Below are positions 1 to 8,125 of a stretch of 43,114 nucleotides of DNA, piece by piece. Position 1 is the stretch's first letter; every line of letters begins with the position of its first letter. The stretch comes from Ruminococcus flavefaciens (GTDB taxonomy: Bacteria > Bacillota > Clostridia > Oscillospirales > Ruminococcaceae): positions 1 to 43,114 of the forward strand of contig JAMPIL010000014.1 in assembly GCA_023662725.1 (NCBI GenBank), given 5' to 3'. The position numbers and the translations under genes were made by a program. The notes beneath the pieces were generated by a model. That model saw only the letters and a program-made list of their open reading frames with translations. It was not told where the DNA came from and made no database searches.

Positions 1-21
1 CCCGTCCCCGACAGCTTTTTT

Positions 22-50
22 ATTATATCACCTTTTACTGATTTTGTCAA
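22..50 (-). promoter_or_regulatory. Consensus sigma-A promoter reading out of the left edge
   Basis: On the minus strand a TTGACA -35 box (45-50) is followed after 17 bases by TATAAT (22-27). Both hexamers match the housekeeping consensus exactly. Transcription would start near base 15 and leave the window, so the driven gene is not visible. Confidence 0.8.
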
Positions 51-186
51 GGAAAAAATAATTGCAAGTTCAAGCGCATTTTTGTGCATATTAACAAATA
101 CGACGCTCAAATCCACATAATTACGGCTTTCAAGCGTCATACTCATCTTTTTTCATATAGTAAATGGATACTTTCTTAATTAAAAA

Positions 187-828
187 TCATTCCTTTGGGA
201 AAATTAAGCAAAGAATAATATATGCAAAAAATCCCAAAGGCTGCAAAAAAATGAAAAGCGCCCTGAATATCCAAGGGGTAACCTCAAGTCTTTTGCCGAT
301 CGTCGCACAAACTCCGCCAAGTATTTTACCCTCGGAACTGCGCTTGAACCCTTTAAAACTTTTGATTTTGTTTGGCATCTCCTCCGACGAAGGATCATGC
401 GTTGCCGTCTTACTGTCAAATCTCTCTACCGTGCCGTCCATGTACTCAACAATTACATCGTCTGCGACTTCCAGCGTGCAATATGACTGAGCATGCCATA
501 ACGATTTTTTCTGAACTGTTACTTCATTCATTCGGAATGTATTTCCGACAGCATTCAGTATCCCGTTATCAGATACCTTCTTGTTTATAGAAAGCGGACC
601 TTCAACTCTAAAGGTTTCCTCGCCTATTACATCGCCAACCATATTTTTACATACTATATGTACAGTAACATATTTTATAACTCTTGTTTCATCTGTATTT
701 TTTACATTAAATTGAACGCCGATCCTGCCAACAGTATCTGGTCCCAGTCTCCAATCATGACTCACCCGACCATTAGCTGTACTTATTTCTTCGTGTCCGG
801 CTTTAAGATATCTTATTAAAACTCCCAT
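187..828 (-). CDS. PspC-domain membrane protein with N-terminal beta-rich domain
   Basis: A 213-residue protein. The C-terminal ~50 residues form a PspC (phage shock protein C) domain: GKILGGVCATIGK, then a hydrophobic membrane helix ending LCLIFPKE. PspC domains act in envelope-stress signalling in other bacteria. The first ~135 residues look like an all-beta domain (GVQFNVKNTDE, IKYVTVHIVCKNMVGD), resembling extracellular sandwich domains that I cannot name with certainty. A linker (~135-160) carries acidic and basic clusters. I chose the ATG at 828 because AAAAGG lies about 10 bases upstream; an in-frame ATG at 876 has no comparable site. It appears monocistronic. No signal peptide is visible, so the N-terminal domain is probably cytoplasmic unless the single helix is inverted. 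The PspC assignment is firm; the role is unknown. Confidence 0.85.
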   Translation of the reverse strand: MGVLIRYLKAGHEEISTANGRVSHDWRLGPDTVGRIGVQFNVKNTDETRVIKYVTVHIVCKNMVGDVIGEETFRVEGPLSINKKVSDNGILNAVGNTFRMNEVTVQKKSLWHAQSYCTLEVADDVIVEYMDGTVERFDSKTATHDPSSEEMPNKIKSFKGFKRSSEGKILGGVCATIGKRLEVTPWIFRALFIFLQPLGFFAYIILCLIFPKE

Positions 829-1001
829 ATTTATCACGCCTTTTCTTTTAATATGATTATATACTTCTAAAACCAAAGAGGATTTATTATATACACTATT
901 ATTTTACCATAAAAAAAAGCATGAACACATTATGTATAAAATGTAAATTTTCCGGAAGTCGCATTACGTAAAGCAACTGTAATATATTATTTTTTATCAA
1001 T
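829..1001. other. AT-rich intergenic region upstream of the PspC gene
   Basis: 173 bases without a supportable gene. Minus-strand TATAAT boxes occur at 856-861 and 886-891, but neither has a good -35 box at 17 bases, so the promoter of the PspC gene is only loosely placed here. A poly-A stretch (911-918) is also present. Confidence 0.4.
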
Positions 1002-2114
1002 TCATTTCCAACAGATACTTAAACAACGTTCTTGCGCATTCTCATAAACTGAAACATCCATCCGGTCAGTATATTCCCACTGTTCCTCAAAAATCACCTC
1101 AAATATATATTCTTCCTCTATATACCGTTGTTTAAAAGCGCTATACACATCGCCGGACTCAAACTTTATATCTATCTTACCACTGCCCTTGCGTATTTCA
1201 CGTCGGAGCATTTCATCTGCATCTTCAAGCGAATCCGCCAGCAAATTATTTGCCACATAAAAATTTTCTTCCGAATCATCACACACAAACGGTTCAAAAT
1301 ACTTACCGTCCGGAACATGAGTTCTGCCGAAATCCATATCATTACAAAGAAAATAAAGTCTTCCAGCATCTCCGACAACGCCAATATCATCCCACGTCAC
1401 ATCAATATTGTACCAGCTTCCATTTACCAGCACCTGATTCCATGCATGATTTTCGCCCTTATCAGTTATTCCGGTAACAAGAATATTTTTTATCCCAGCC
1501 TCTGAAGCAAGCAATCCAAAAGCCTTTGCATAGCCCTCACAGTTCGCCTTTTTTTCGACAAGACAGCCGTAAGCCGTGGAGTTATAGCCATTTTCATCAC
1601 CAACGACATATTCGCAATTGTCGATCAAATAATCATGGATTCGCATTACGGCGTCATATTCTCCGTGAGCAAGCGTCACTTCTCCAAGAGCATTTTCCGC
1701 CGCCATATCAAGCTCCGACTGCATTTCCGGAATTTTCTCCTTATCCTCACGATAAATTATCTTTGCTTCTCGAATCTTTTCAGCAGTATAATACGTTGAA
1801 TCAATGAAAAAAAGCTTCCCCTCCTGCTTTTCAAGAATGCAATAGATTTTGGAATAAACATTCCCGGAAATCTCATACGGAAGGGAAATTTTTTCATCGT
1901 GCTCCGAAATTCCACGAAGCAAAGCCTCATAAACCGCCTGTTCCTTTTTAGAAAGCCGTTCGTAGACCGGACGCAGCTCCGTCTCATCCTCTGAAAGATA
2001 AGCAGGTTGCGGATATTTAACAAGCAAACCCGTTTCCTTAGCGAACCTCACTCCAACAAATATCAGCGCAGCACATAAAGCTGTAAAAATTCCTATCCAA
2101 AGTCCGTTTTTCAT
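1002..2114 (-). CDS. Transglutaminase-like (cysteine protease fold) exported protein
   Basis: A 370-residue protein with an N-terminal hydrophobic segment (residues 5-22), either a signal anchor or a signal peptide. A transglutaminase-core domain lies at roughly residues 150-245. The expected triad is visible: Cys192 in KANCEGYAKAF, His223 in GENHAWNQV and Asp238 in YNIDVTWDD. In bacteria this family usually acts as a protease or peptide cross-linker at the cell surface. The C-terminal ~120 residues are unassigned. The gene starts 10 bases after the NYN-domain gene and is probably cotranscribed; its ribosome binding site must lie in or next to the last codons of that gene (AAGGCAAGG). Substrate is unknown. 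Fold and triad are confident, function is not. Confidence 0.85.
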   Translation of the reverse strand: MKNGLWIGIFTALCAALIFVGVRFAKETGLLVKYPQPAYLSEDETELRPVYERLSKKEQAVYEALLRGISEHDEKISLPYEISGNVYSKIYCILEKQEGKLFFIDSTYYTAEKIREAKIIYREDKEKIPEMQSELDMAAENALGEVTLAHGEYDAVMRIHDYLIDNCEYVVGDENGYNSTAYGCLVEKKANCEGYAKAFGLLASEAGIKNILVTGITDKGENHAWNQVLVNGSWYNIDVTWDDIGVVGDAGRLYFLCNDMDFGRTHVPDGKYFEPFVCDDSEENFYVANNLLADSLEDADEMLRREIRKGSGKIDIKFESGDVYSAFKQRYIEEEYIFEVIFEEQWEYTDRMDVSVYENAQERCLSICWK

Positions 2115-2124
2115 ATCGCCAAAA

Positions 2125-3042
2125 TTACCTTGCCTTTTCAGAGAGCATTACAGTATTATTCTTAATTTTAAAAGCAGGGAGGTTTTCAACAAATCGGCTG
2201 AACTTTGAATAACCGTACGTTTTAACGCTGAAATTTGGCATTTTCGAGCAAAGCTGTTTTTTCAGTTCACCCAGATTATAGCCCTTATTGCCATTATTTT
2301 GGACGATAGCAATGAGCGTGTCCTCGATTCGCTGCAAATCCGTTCTGTCCGACTTTTGCGAAACAAGAATACTGCTTCCGACCTGACGAAAGCTAAGACA
2401 ATCGAAATCTTTCAAGAACTGCGAAAACTTGGAATATCCGTAATTTCTCACATCGAAATCGGGATAACGTCCCTGAAGACGGCTTCCGAGCTCACCGATA
2501 TTGATTTCCTCCTGAAGATTTGCATTTTCGGAAATTATGCGAATTATAGCGGATTCGAGAGTTTTCATCTCGACCTTCTCATTATCGCCGGAGCTTTGAA
2601 CTTCTTCGTCGGCGAGAATTTCGAGATACTTAAAAGCGTTGCAGGCAGTGCTGAACGGCTTTGGAGTTTTCCTCTCGCCCATACCGATAACGTGCATACC
2701 CGATTCTCTCAAACGTATAGCCAGACGAGTAAAATCGCTGTCGCTGGAAACGATGCAAAATCCGTCCACATTCTGCGAATAGAGAATATCCATAGCGTCA
2801 ATGATCATAGCGGAGTCGGTCGCATTTTTTCCGGTAGTATAGCTGTACTGCTGAACCGGAGTTATAGCGTTGTCCAGAGCCATATTCTTCCAGCTTGCCA
2901 GATTGACTCTCGTCCAGTCACCGTAAACACGTTTATAAGTGACGATTCCGTAGTTCGAGACCTCATCGAGGATATATTTTGTATATTTCGACGCAACATT
3001 ATCAGCATCGATAAGCACAGCATAACGCATTTCCTTTTCCAT
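2125..3042 (-). CDS. NYN-domain ribonuclease-like protein with two OST-HTH (LOTUS) domains
   Basis: A 305-residue protein. Residues ~5-145 form an NYN (LabA/DUF88, PIN-like) domain with the acidic metal-site pattern: Asp12 and Asp14 in VLIDADNV, Asp76 in ATDSAMIID, and Asp101 and Asp103 in VSSDSDF. Two tandem OST-HTH/LOTUS domains follow (~161-228 and ~236-301), each with a YGYSKFS-like motif (NYGYSKFSQFL and TYGYSKFSRFV). LOTUS domains bind RNA, notably structured or G-rich RNA, and NYN domains are usually RNases, so an RNA-targeting nuclease is the natural inference. The start at 3042 has AGAGGTG upstream. It sits downstream of the tRNA operon terminator and upstream of the transglutaminase gene. 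Confidence 0.9.
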   Translation of the reverse strand: MEKEMRYAVLIDADNVASKYTKYILDEVSNYGIVTYKRVYGDWTRVNLASWKNMALDNAITPVQQYSYTTGKNATDSAMIIDAMDILYSQNVDGFCIVSSDSDFTRLAIRLRESGMHVIGMGERKTPKPFSTACNAFKYLEILADEEVQSSGDNEKVEMKTLESAIIRIISENANLQEEINIGELGSRLQGRYPDFDVRNYGYSKFSQFLKDFDCLSFRQVGSSILVSQKSDRTDLQRIEDTLIAIVQNNGNKGYNLGELKKQLCSKMPNFSVKTYGYSKFSRFVENLPAFKIKNNTVMLSEKAR

Positions 3043-3102
3043 ACTTCACCTCTTATTTCTTTATAATATATAGTCTATATGCTTGCCAAAAATTCATATA
3101 TA

Positions 3103-3137
3103 AGAAAAAAATCCCGAAACAAATGCTTCGGGATTTG
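3103..3137 (-). terminator. Rho-independent terminator of the tRNA operon
   Basis: Read on the minus strand, a hairpin AATCCCGAA / TTCGGGATT with a short loop is followed by a run of seven or more T. It lies just past the tRNA-Gly gene and before the NYN gene, separating the two units. Confidence 0.9.
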
Positions 3138-3168
3138 TATCAATACCAAGGATATTTCCCCAGTACTA

Positions 3169-3244
3169 TGGAGCGGATTACGAGGCTCGAACTCGCTACC
3201 TCCACCTTGGCAAGGTGGCGCTCTACCAGATGAGCTAAATCCGC
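3169..3244 (-). tRNA. tRNA-Gly (anticodon GCC)
   Basis: 76 bases including an encoded CCA end. The acceptor stem GCGGATT pairs with AATCCGC, the anticodon loop reads TTGCCAA (GCC), and the T-loop has TTCGAGC. It is the last tRNA of the Val-Asp-Phe-Gly transcript. Confidence 0.97.
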
Positions 3245-3249
3245 AATTT

Positions 3250-3275
3250 ATATAGAACACAGAATGTGTTCTATA

Positions 3276-3276
<1 letters not shown>
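3250..3276 (-). repeat. Perfect 12-bp spacer hairpin between tRNA-Phe and tRNA-Gly
   Basis: ATATAGAACACA and TGTGTTCTATAT flank a 3-base loop (3262-3264). The hairpin directly abuts the CCA end of tRNA-Phe (3276-3278). It has no T-tract, so it is more likely a processing signal or antipairing spacer than a terminator. Confidence 0.85.
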
Positions 3277-3351
<75 letters not shown>

Positions 3352-3357
3352 AAAAAA

Positions 3358-3434
3358 TGGCGACCCGGATGAGGCTCGAACTCACGACCTCTAGCGTGAC
3401 AGGCTAGCGTTCTAACCAACTGAACTACCGGGCC
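3358..3434 (-). tRNA. tRNA-Asp (anticodon GTC)
   Basis: 77 bases with encoded CCA. The acceptor GGCCCGG pairs with CCGGGTC (one G-U pair), the anticodon loop reads CTGTCAC (GTC), and the discriminator base is G as expected for tRNA-Asp. It is second in the transcript. Confidence 0.97.
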
Positions 3435-3436
3435 AA

Positions 3437-3512
3437 TGGTGGGGACTACAGGGCTCGAACCTGTGACCCTCTGCTTGTAAGGCAGATGCTCTCCCAGCTG
3501 AGCTAAACCCCC
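3437..3512 (-). tRNA. tRNA-Val (anticodon TAC)
   Basis: 76 bases with encoded CCA. The acceptor GGGGGTT pairs with AGTCCCC, the anticodon loop reads CTTACAA (TAC), and the T-loop has TTCGAGC. It is the first tRNA after the promoter, separated from tRNA-Asp by only 2 bases. Confidence 0.97.
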
Positions 3513-3557
3513 ACACTTTTTTGCCGTTTTTGTGTCATCTCCCTGACGACGATATTA

Positions 3558-3586
3558 ATTATATCACAACTATTTTGATTTGTCAA
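3558..3586 (-). promoter_or_regulatory. Consensus promoter of the tRNA operon
   Basis: Minus-strand TTGACA (3581-3586), 17-base spacer, TATAAT (3558-3563): a perfect sigma-A promoter about 45 bases before mature tRNA-Val, as expected for a strongly expressed stable-RNA operon. Confidence 0.92.
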
Positions 3587-3756
3587 GGGTTTTTTGAAAT
3601 TTTTTTCAGATTTTTTTGAAAAAATTTCAAAATGACGGTATATAGGGAAATTATTCACAAAAAAAGTTTATGTTTACATTATATAATGTAATAATCTATA
3701 CCCTAACCACAAAAATATGTTATAATTTATTGAAATTAATCTCAGGAGGAAAAACA

Positions 3757-4035
3757 ATGAAAAATATAATTGAAGAACTTTACTACGGACGAATTCTTTC
3801 ATTTTCAGAATCATTCGTCCGAACTCCAAATCATAAAAAAATATTAGAAGAGCTTTTGGAAACCGAAAAAATTATTTTAAATAAATTTCCTGAAGTTGAG
3901 GAACTGCTTGAAAAATTTTCAGAAACACAAGCCGCCCTCTATGAATCAACATCCTACAATCAATTTTTTAATGGTTTCAGAATTGGTATGCAAATTGCAG
4001 TTATAGCACTCACACCGTCCGAAAGTGACGAATAG
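3757..4035 (+). CDS. Small conserved hypothetical protein (DUF6809-like)
   Basis: A 92-residue, mostly helical, acidic protein beginning MKNIIEELYYGRILS. The N-terminal EELYYG motif and size fit a family of ~90-residue Clostridia proteins that I recall as DUF6809; that name is from memory. No membrane segment, catalytic motif or metal site is visible. The start at 3757 is set by a strong AGGAGG 6 bases upstream; a longer frame to 3670 has none. A TATAAT at 3721-3726 may be the -10 box, but a -35 is not obvious. It is convergent with recG, with only 8 bases between the genes. Function unknown. Confidence 0.8.
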   Translation: MKNIIEELYYGRILSFSESFVRTPNHKKILEELLETEKIILNKFPEVEELLEKFSETQAALYESTSYNQFFNGFRIGMQIAVIALTPSESDE

Positions 4036-4043
4036 GTAATTCC

Positions 4044-6080
4044 TCACCCCACAATATCCTTATTAAACAGCCTCATAACGTCCATTTTAAGCGCACGGTT
4101 CTGTGGCTTTTCAAGATTCGGATCATCCTCCAGAAGTTCCCGTGCACAATTCTGAGCTTTGTTCATAAGCTCCATATTGCACGCAATATCGGCAATTTTC
4201 AGCGGCGGCAGACCATGCTGAGCGTTGCCGAAGAAATCTCCCGGCCCACGCATTTTCAAGTCCTCCTCGGAAATTTTAAAGCCGTCGGCAGTTGAGGACA
4301 TAATTTTCATACGCTTCACGCATTCGTCGGAAGTATTGTCGGTAATGAGGATGCAGGAGCTTTCAAATTCTCCACGACCGACACGTCCACGGAGCTGATG
4401 GAGCTGCGAAAGACCGAATCTTTCAGCATTTTCGATGACCATAACGGCAGCATTAGGAACATCCACCCCGACTTCGACCACGGTAGTGCAGATAAGAGCC
4501 TGTATTTCGCCCTCACGGAACTTTTTCATAGTCCTGTCCTTTTCGGCAGCGCTCATTTTTCCATGGAGTAAAGCGGTGGAATATCCCTTTAAATTGCCGT
4601 TTGCAGCGTCCTCGGCATACGATTTAACGGCAAAAAGATCGTTCTCGCTCTCCTCGATCATGGGGCAAACCACATAAGCCTGTCGTCCTTCATCGAGCCT
4701 GCTGCGGACGAATCCGAACGCCCTGCTCCTGAGCTTGCCAGTAACGGCATAAGTTTTTATCGGTTTTCGACCTTTCGGGAGCTGAGTAATCGCCGATATA
4801 TCGAGATCTCCGTAAATAATAAGAGCAAGCGTCCTCGGTATAGGGGTAGCGGACATAACGAGTTTATGCGGAGAATCGCCCTTTTCAGCAAGCGCCGCCC
4901 TCTGAGCAACTCCGAAGCGGTGCTGTTCGTCTGTGATAACAAGAGCAAGCGACTTATATTGAACGTCCTTTTGAATAATAGCGTGAGTACCTACAATAAC
5001 GTTGATTTCGCCCGACTGAATTTTTTCTCTTATTGAAGCTTTTTTCTTAACCGTCATCGAGCCTGTGAGCAGACAAACGCTTACGCCGAACGGTTCCAGA
5101 AAAGCGTTTAGCGTCTTAAAATGCTGTGAAGCGAGGATCTCGGTCGGAGCCATAAGTGCGGACTGAACTCCATTTTTCGCCGCAAAATAGCAAGCCGCCG
5201 CCGCAACAGCAGTCTTACCGCTTCCGACGTCGCCCTGCAAAAGACGGTTCATGGGAACATCTCTGCACAAATCTCCGACTATCTCACGGACTGCCCTTTG
5301 CTGATCGTCAGTCATTTCAAACGGGAGATTGTCGGTGAATTTCTCTATTCCGACGGAAGAATCCATTTTAAAAGCATTGCTTCTGCGGCTTCTCGACTTC
5401 ATCAGAGACATTCCCAGTTGAAGCTTTAAAAGCTCATCGAAAGCGAGCCTCCGCCTTGCATTTTCAGCCGCCATATCGCTTTCGGGGAAGTGGATATTTT
5501 CCAGCGCCCAGACCAGCGGACAAAGCTCATACCGCCTCATAACATAATCGGGAAGCGTTTCAAACGGCTCAGATTTCATAAGATCGAGAGCCTGCCGCAT
5601 ATTGGTACGCACCATATTAACGGACAGACCTTGCGTAAGATGATAAACGGGCTGAATAAGCACCTTTTGTTCCGCACTAATATAAACCGGAGAATTTATC
5701 TCTTTTCTGAGCAGATTGCCTGTCACCTTGCCGTACATATAATAAGTGCTGCCCTCTTTAAGGGTCTGAAAACCGTACACATTATTGTAAACAACAATAA
5801 GAATATCGTCGATGCCGTCGGAAGCCGCCGCCTTGCAGATAACGAGTCCGCCCTTTATCCTCTGCGGAGGAAGCTTGCGGAAAATAGTGAGTTTCAGAAC
5901 GTTATACTCATTCAGTTCAGCCTGACAAACCGGAATATAAGCCCGAAAATCGAGATAAGCCCTCGGAATATGATAAATCAGTTCATAAGGAGAATTTATA
6001 CCTAACTTGCGGTATTTCTCACCCTTCGCCGGACCGACTCCCTTAAGATATTCAATTTCGCTGAAAAGATTAGCCGCCAT
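4044..6080 (-). CDS. recG: ATP-dependent DNA helicase RecG
   Basis: A 678-residue superfamily 2 helicase that remodels stalled forks and Holliday junctions. An N-terminal wedge/OB domain (~1-245, opening LKGVGPAKGEKYRKLGI) precedes the helicase core. Walker A is LQGDVGSGKTAVAA (near residue 282), Walker B is the RecG-type DEQH in ITDEQHRFG, motif III is SATPIPRTL, and motif VI is QLRGRVGRG. Length is normal for the family. The start at 6080 is chosen because GGAGGAGACATC stands directly before the ATG; a frame extension to 6098 lacks a site. It follows spoVS, whose terminator (6101-6126) lies just upstream, so recG is expressed by readthrough or a promoter not recognised here. Confidence 0.97.
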   Translation of the reverse strand: MAANLFSEIEYLKGVGPAKGEKYRKLGINSPYELIYHIPRAYLDFRAYIPVCQAELNEYNVLKLTIFRKLPPQRIKGGLVICKAAASDGIDDILIVVYNNVYGFQTLKEGSTYYMYGKVTGNLLRKEINSPVYISAEQKVLIQPVYHLTQGLSVNMVRTNMRQALDLMKSEPFETLPDYVMRRYELCPLVWALENIHFPESDMAAENARRRLAFDELLKLQLGMSLMKSRSRRSNAFKMDSSVGIEKFTDNLPFEMTDDQQRAVREIVGDLCRDVPMNRLLQGDVGSGKTAVAAAACYFAAKNGVQSALMAPTEILASQHFKTLNAFLEPFGVSVCLLTGSMTVKKKASIREKIQSGEINVIVGTHAIIQKDVQYKSLALVITDEQHRFGVAQRAALAEKGDSPHKLVMSATPIPRTLALIIYGDLDISAITQLPKGRKPIKTYAVTGKLRSRAFGFVRSRLDEGRQAYVVCPMIEESENDLFAVKSYAEDAANGNLKGYSTALLHGKMSAAEKDRTMKKFREGEIQALICTTVVEVGVDVPNAAVMVIENAERFGLSQLHQLRGRVGRGEFESSCILITDNTSDECVKRMKIMSSTADGFKISEEDLKMRGPGDFFGNAQHGLPPLKIADIACNMELMNKAQNCARELLEDDPNLEKPQNRALKMDVMRLFNKDIVG

Positions 6081-6100
6081 GATGTCTCCTCCAACCAAAA

Positions 6101-6126
6101 GAAAAAGCGGACAAAACCTGTCCGCC
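6101..6126 (-). terminator. Terminator after spoVS
   Basis: Minus-strand stem GCGGACA / TGTCCGC (7 bp, 5-base loop) followed by TTTTTC. It lies 19 bases after the spoVS stop and ends ~20 bases before the recG start, so it should limit readthrough into recG. Confidence 0.8.
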
Positions 6127-6144
6127 TTTAAATTTCATCGTAAA

Positions 6145-6405
6145 TTATCTCTGTTCACAAATCAGCTTGATAGCAGTTCTTTCTTCGCCGTCGATCTGAA
6201 TATTTGCAAAAGCAGGAACACAGATAAGGTCAACTCCGATAGGTGCAAGATAACCTCTTGCGATTGCTATAGCCTTAATTGCCTGATTTGCTGCGCCTGC
6301 GCCTACTGCCTGAACTTCAACAGCCTTCTGCTCTCTTATCACCCCGGCAATTGCACCGGCAACTGAATTTGGTGATGAATGCGATGATACTTTTAAAATT
6401 TCCAT
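6145..6405 (-). CDS. spoVS: Stage V sporulation protein S (SpoVS)
   Basis: An 86-residue protein of the SpoVS/Alba-like family: it opens MEILKVSSHSSPNSVAGAIA and carries the conserved GAGAANQAIKAIAIARG and a C-terminal INIQIDGEERTA-like segment. In Bacillus subtilis SpoVS is needed at stage V of sporulation (coat and dehydration). Here, as in Bacillus, it follows ymdB, which supports both calls. AGGAGGG precedes the ATG. It has its own promoter at 6478-6506 and a terminator at 6101-6126, so it forms an independent transcript despite lying between ymdB and recG. Presence suggests but does not prove that the organism sporulates. Confidence 0.96.
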   Translation of the reverse strand: MEILKVSSHSSPNSVAGAIAGVIREQKAVEVQAVGAGAANQAIKAIAIARGYLAPIGVDLICVPAFANIQIDGEERTAIKLICEQR

Positions 6406-6477
6406 AATGGTAACCCTCCTGCGAGTAAATTTTGTACAATTATTAATATTTTGCCATATGGCTATAGTACATTACAT

Positions 6478-6506
6478 ATTATAAACCAAAAAAATAAAAA
6501 AAGCAA
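6478..6506 (-). promoter_or_regulatory. Promoter of spoVS with A/T-tract spacer
   Basis: Minus-strand TTGCTT (6501-6506), 17-base spacer and TATAAT (6478-6483). The spacer is almost wholly two 7-base T runs split by one A. It resembles a sigma-A promoter; I see no clear sigma-H pattern. Confidence 0.7.
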
Positions 6507-6529
6507 GTACCCAAAGCAAATTTTGTGTA

Positions 6530-7300
6530 TTATCTTACAATTATTCGTTCAATTTTGTGCGTTTTGCCGTTTTTTTCGTCAAAAGAAGCCACAATTCCAC
6601 ATAAAAAACACTCTCCTTCAGCTTCCTTGAACCTGACAGGCATACGGAAACGAAGTCTGTCAACAGCCGGCTGAACCTCAACTCCAAGGCATGAATGTTC
6701 CGGACCGGTCATTCCGACATCGGTAATATAAGCAGTTTTACCGTTAAGAATGCATTCGTCAGCAGTCTGAACATGAGTATGCGTACCGAAAACTCCTGAA
6801 ATTCTTCCTGCAAGATGAAATCCCATCGCCTTTTTTTCGGACGTAGCCTCTGCGTGAAAATCGACAAAAATATTCGGAACAGTGATCTGCTCAAGAATCT
6901 CGTCAATTTTAGTAAAAGGATTATCGAGAGGATCCATATAAACCGTCCCCATAAGGTTCACGAAAGCGACCGAGTACGCTCCCATATCCAAAATACAGAC
7001 GCCTTTTCCGACGCATCCGCCCTCAGGATAATTTGCCGGACGGATAATATAATCCTCATCAAAAATATCGAGAGTCTCTTTACGTCTGAAAGCATGATTT
7101 CCGGTCGTGATGATATCTGCACCAGCCCTGACGATAGAATCGGCGGAATAACGTGTAATGCCGTTTCCCTGAGCCGAATTTTCACCGTTAACAACAGTCA
7201 CATCTATATCATAAAGACGTTTTATCCCACTCAGCTTTGAAGCAAGAAAATCGCATCCTGCCTTGCCTACAACATCTCCTATAAAAAGTAAATTTTTCAA
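6530..7300 (-). CDS. ymdB: YmdB-family metallophosphoesterase (2',3'-cyclic-nucleotide phosphodiesterase)
   Basis: A 256-residue calcineurin-like phosphoesterase of the YmdB (TIGR00282) type. Metal-binding motifs are all present: FIGDVVG at the N-terminus, VNGENSAQGNGI (~38-49), TTGNHAF, DFHAEATSEK and GTHTHVQTAD. The Bacillus homologue hydrolyses 2',3'-cAMP and influences biofilm and motility decisions. The gene begins 7 bases after the amidohydrolase stop, indicating cotranscription with it and arsR, and precedes spoVS as in Bacillus. Length and motif order are normal. Confidence 0.95.
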   Translation of the reverse strand: MKNLLFIGDVVGKAGCDFLASKLSGIKRLYDIDVTVVNGENSAQGNGITRYSADSIVRAGADIITTGNHAFRRKETLDIFDEDYIIRPANYPEGGCVGKGVCILDMGAYSVAFVNLMGTVYMDPLDNPFTKIDEILEQITVPNIFVDFHAEATSEKKAMGFHLAGRISGVFGTHTHVQTADECILNGKTAYITDVGMTGPEHSCLGVEVQPAVDRLRFRMPVRFKEAEGECFLCGIVASFDEKNGKTHKIERIIVR

Positions 7301-7307
7301 ATTTATT

Positions 7308-8120
7308 TCACCCCTGTTTCAAAACAGAATTTACCAGTATTTCTGCATTCTTATAAAAAATAAGCTCCTTTTCCTCATTTGTAAGCGGCAAACGGTTTAT
7401 GAGATCAATTTCATCCATAGGGTCGTCCCAAGGACAATCGCTGCCGAAAAGAATACGTCCAATACCATGTGATTTAATGATTCCGAGAAAACGGCTGTCG
7501 TCTATATACTTCGAAACAATGCCCGTATCGAGCCAGAGATTATCGAATTTTCCGGCGATATACTCTTCAACATCGTCCCAGAGCTTCATTCCGCCAAGAT
7601 GTGCGGCAACTATTTTCATTTTCGGAAATTGCTCTGCAACGTGAGCGAAACTTTTCGGAGTTGCCTTGACTTCGCCCTTGCAGTACGGATCCCAGCCGCC
7701 GTGAAAGACCGCAATAAGTCCCAATTCTGAAATTTTCTCATATATGGGAAACATTCTCTTTTCATCGGGACAAAACATCTGATACTCCGAATGAAACTTA
7801 ACTCCGCAAAGTCCGAGAGCTTTTATGCGTTCGATCTCTTCCACAGCGTCCTCTGCGTCGGGATGAACTGATCCGCAGCAATAAATACCGTCCCCCATGA
7901 TCTCTGCCGCCCAATTATTAATGGTTTGCTGCTGTTTAGGCTTTGTCGTTATAGGAAGTATCATCGCTTTGCCAACGCTTCTTTCAGCCATCAACCTCTT
8001 TAAACCGCCCAAAGTACCGTTTGTAAAAGGCATGATCCCGCTTGTTCCTACAAGAGAACCGAGGGCTCTTTCAGCAAGCGAATCCGTAAAGGCATGAGTA
8101 TGAAAATCAAAATATTCCAT
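7308..8120 (-). CDS. Amidohydrolase-2 family metal-dependent hydrolase
   Basis: A 270-residue TIM-barrel hydrolase. Metal-site residues are visible in the usual order: the HxH of MEYFDFHTHAF, FHSEYQ, the His in AVFHGGWD, the His in VAAHLGG and the Asp in LFGSDCPWDD. Members of this family hydrolyse or decarboxylate small cyclic substrates; the substrate here is unknown. The ATG at 8120 has GGAG 8 bases upstream. An alternative GTG at 8129 overlaps the arsR stop by 4 bases, which would suit translational coupling; either is possible. It lies between arsR and ymdB in one apparent operon. Confidence 0.9.
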   Translation of the reverse strand: MEYFDFHTHAFTDSLAERALGSLVGTSGIMPFTNGTLGGLKRLMAERSVGKAMILPITTKPKQQQTINNWAAEIMGDGIYCCGSVHPDAEDAVEEIERIKALGLCGVKFHSEYQMFCPDEKRMFPIYEKISELGLIAVFHGGWDPYCKGEVKATPKSFAHVAEQFPKMKIVAAHLGGMKLWDDVEEYIAGKFDNLWLDTGIVSKYIDDSRFLGIIKSHGIGRILFGSDCPWDDPMDEIDLINRLPLTNEEKELIFYKNAEILVNSVLKQG

Positions 8121-8125
8121 TATTT

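Noticed and set aside
1-146. Minus-strand open frame starting MSMTLESRNY and running off the left edge
   Set aside because: It has no ribosome binding site and contains a perfect promoter pointing the same way, so non-coding leader DNA is likelier.
2299-3066. 255-codon plus-strand frame
   Set aside because: It is antisense to the NYN/LOTUS gene, which has clear domains; the opposite frame has no recognisable content.
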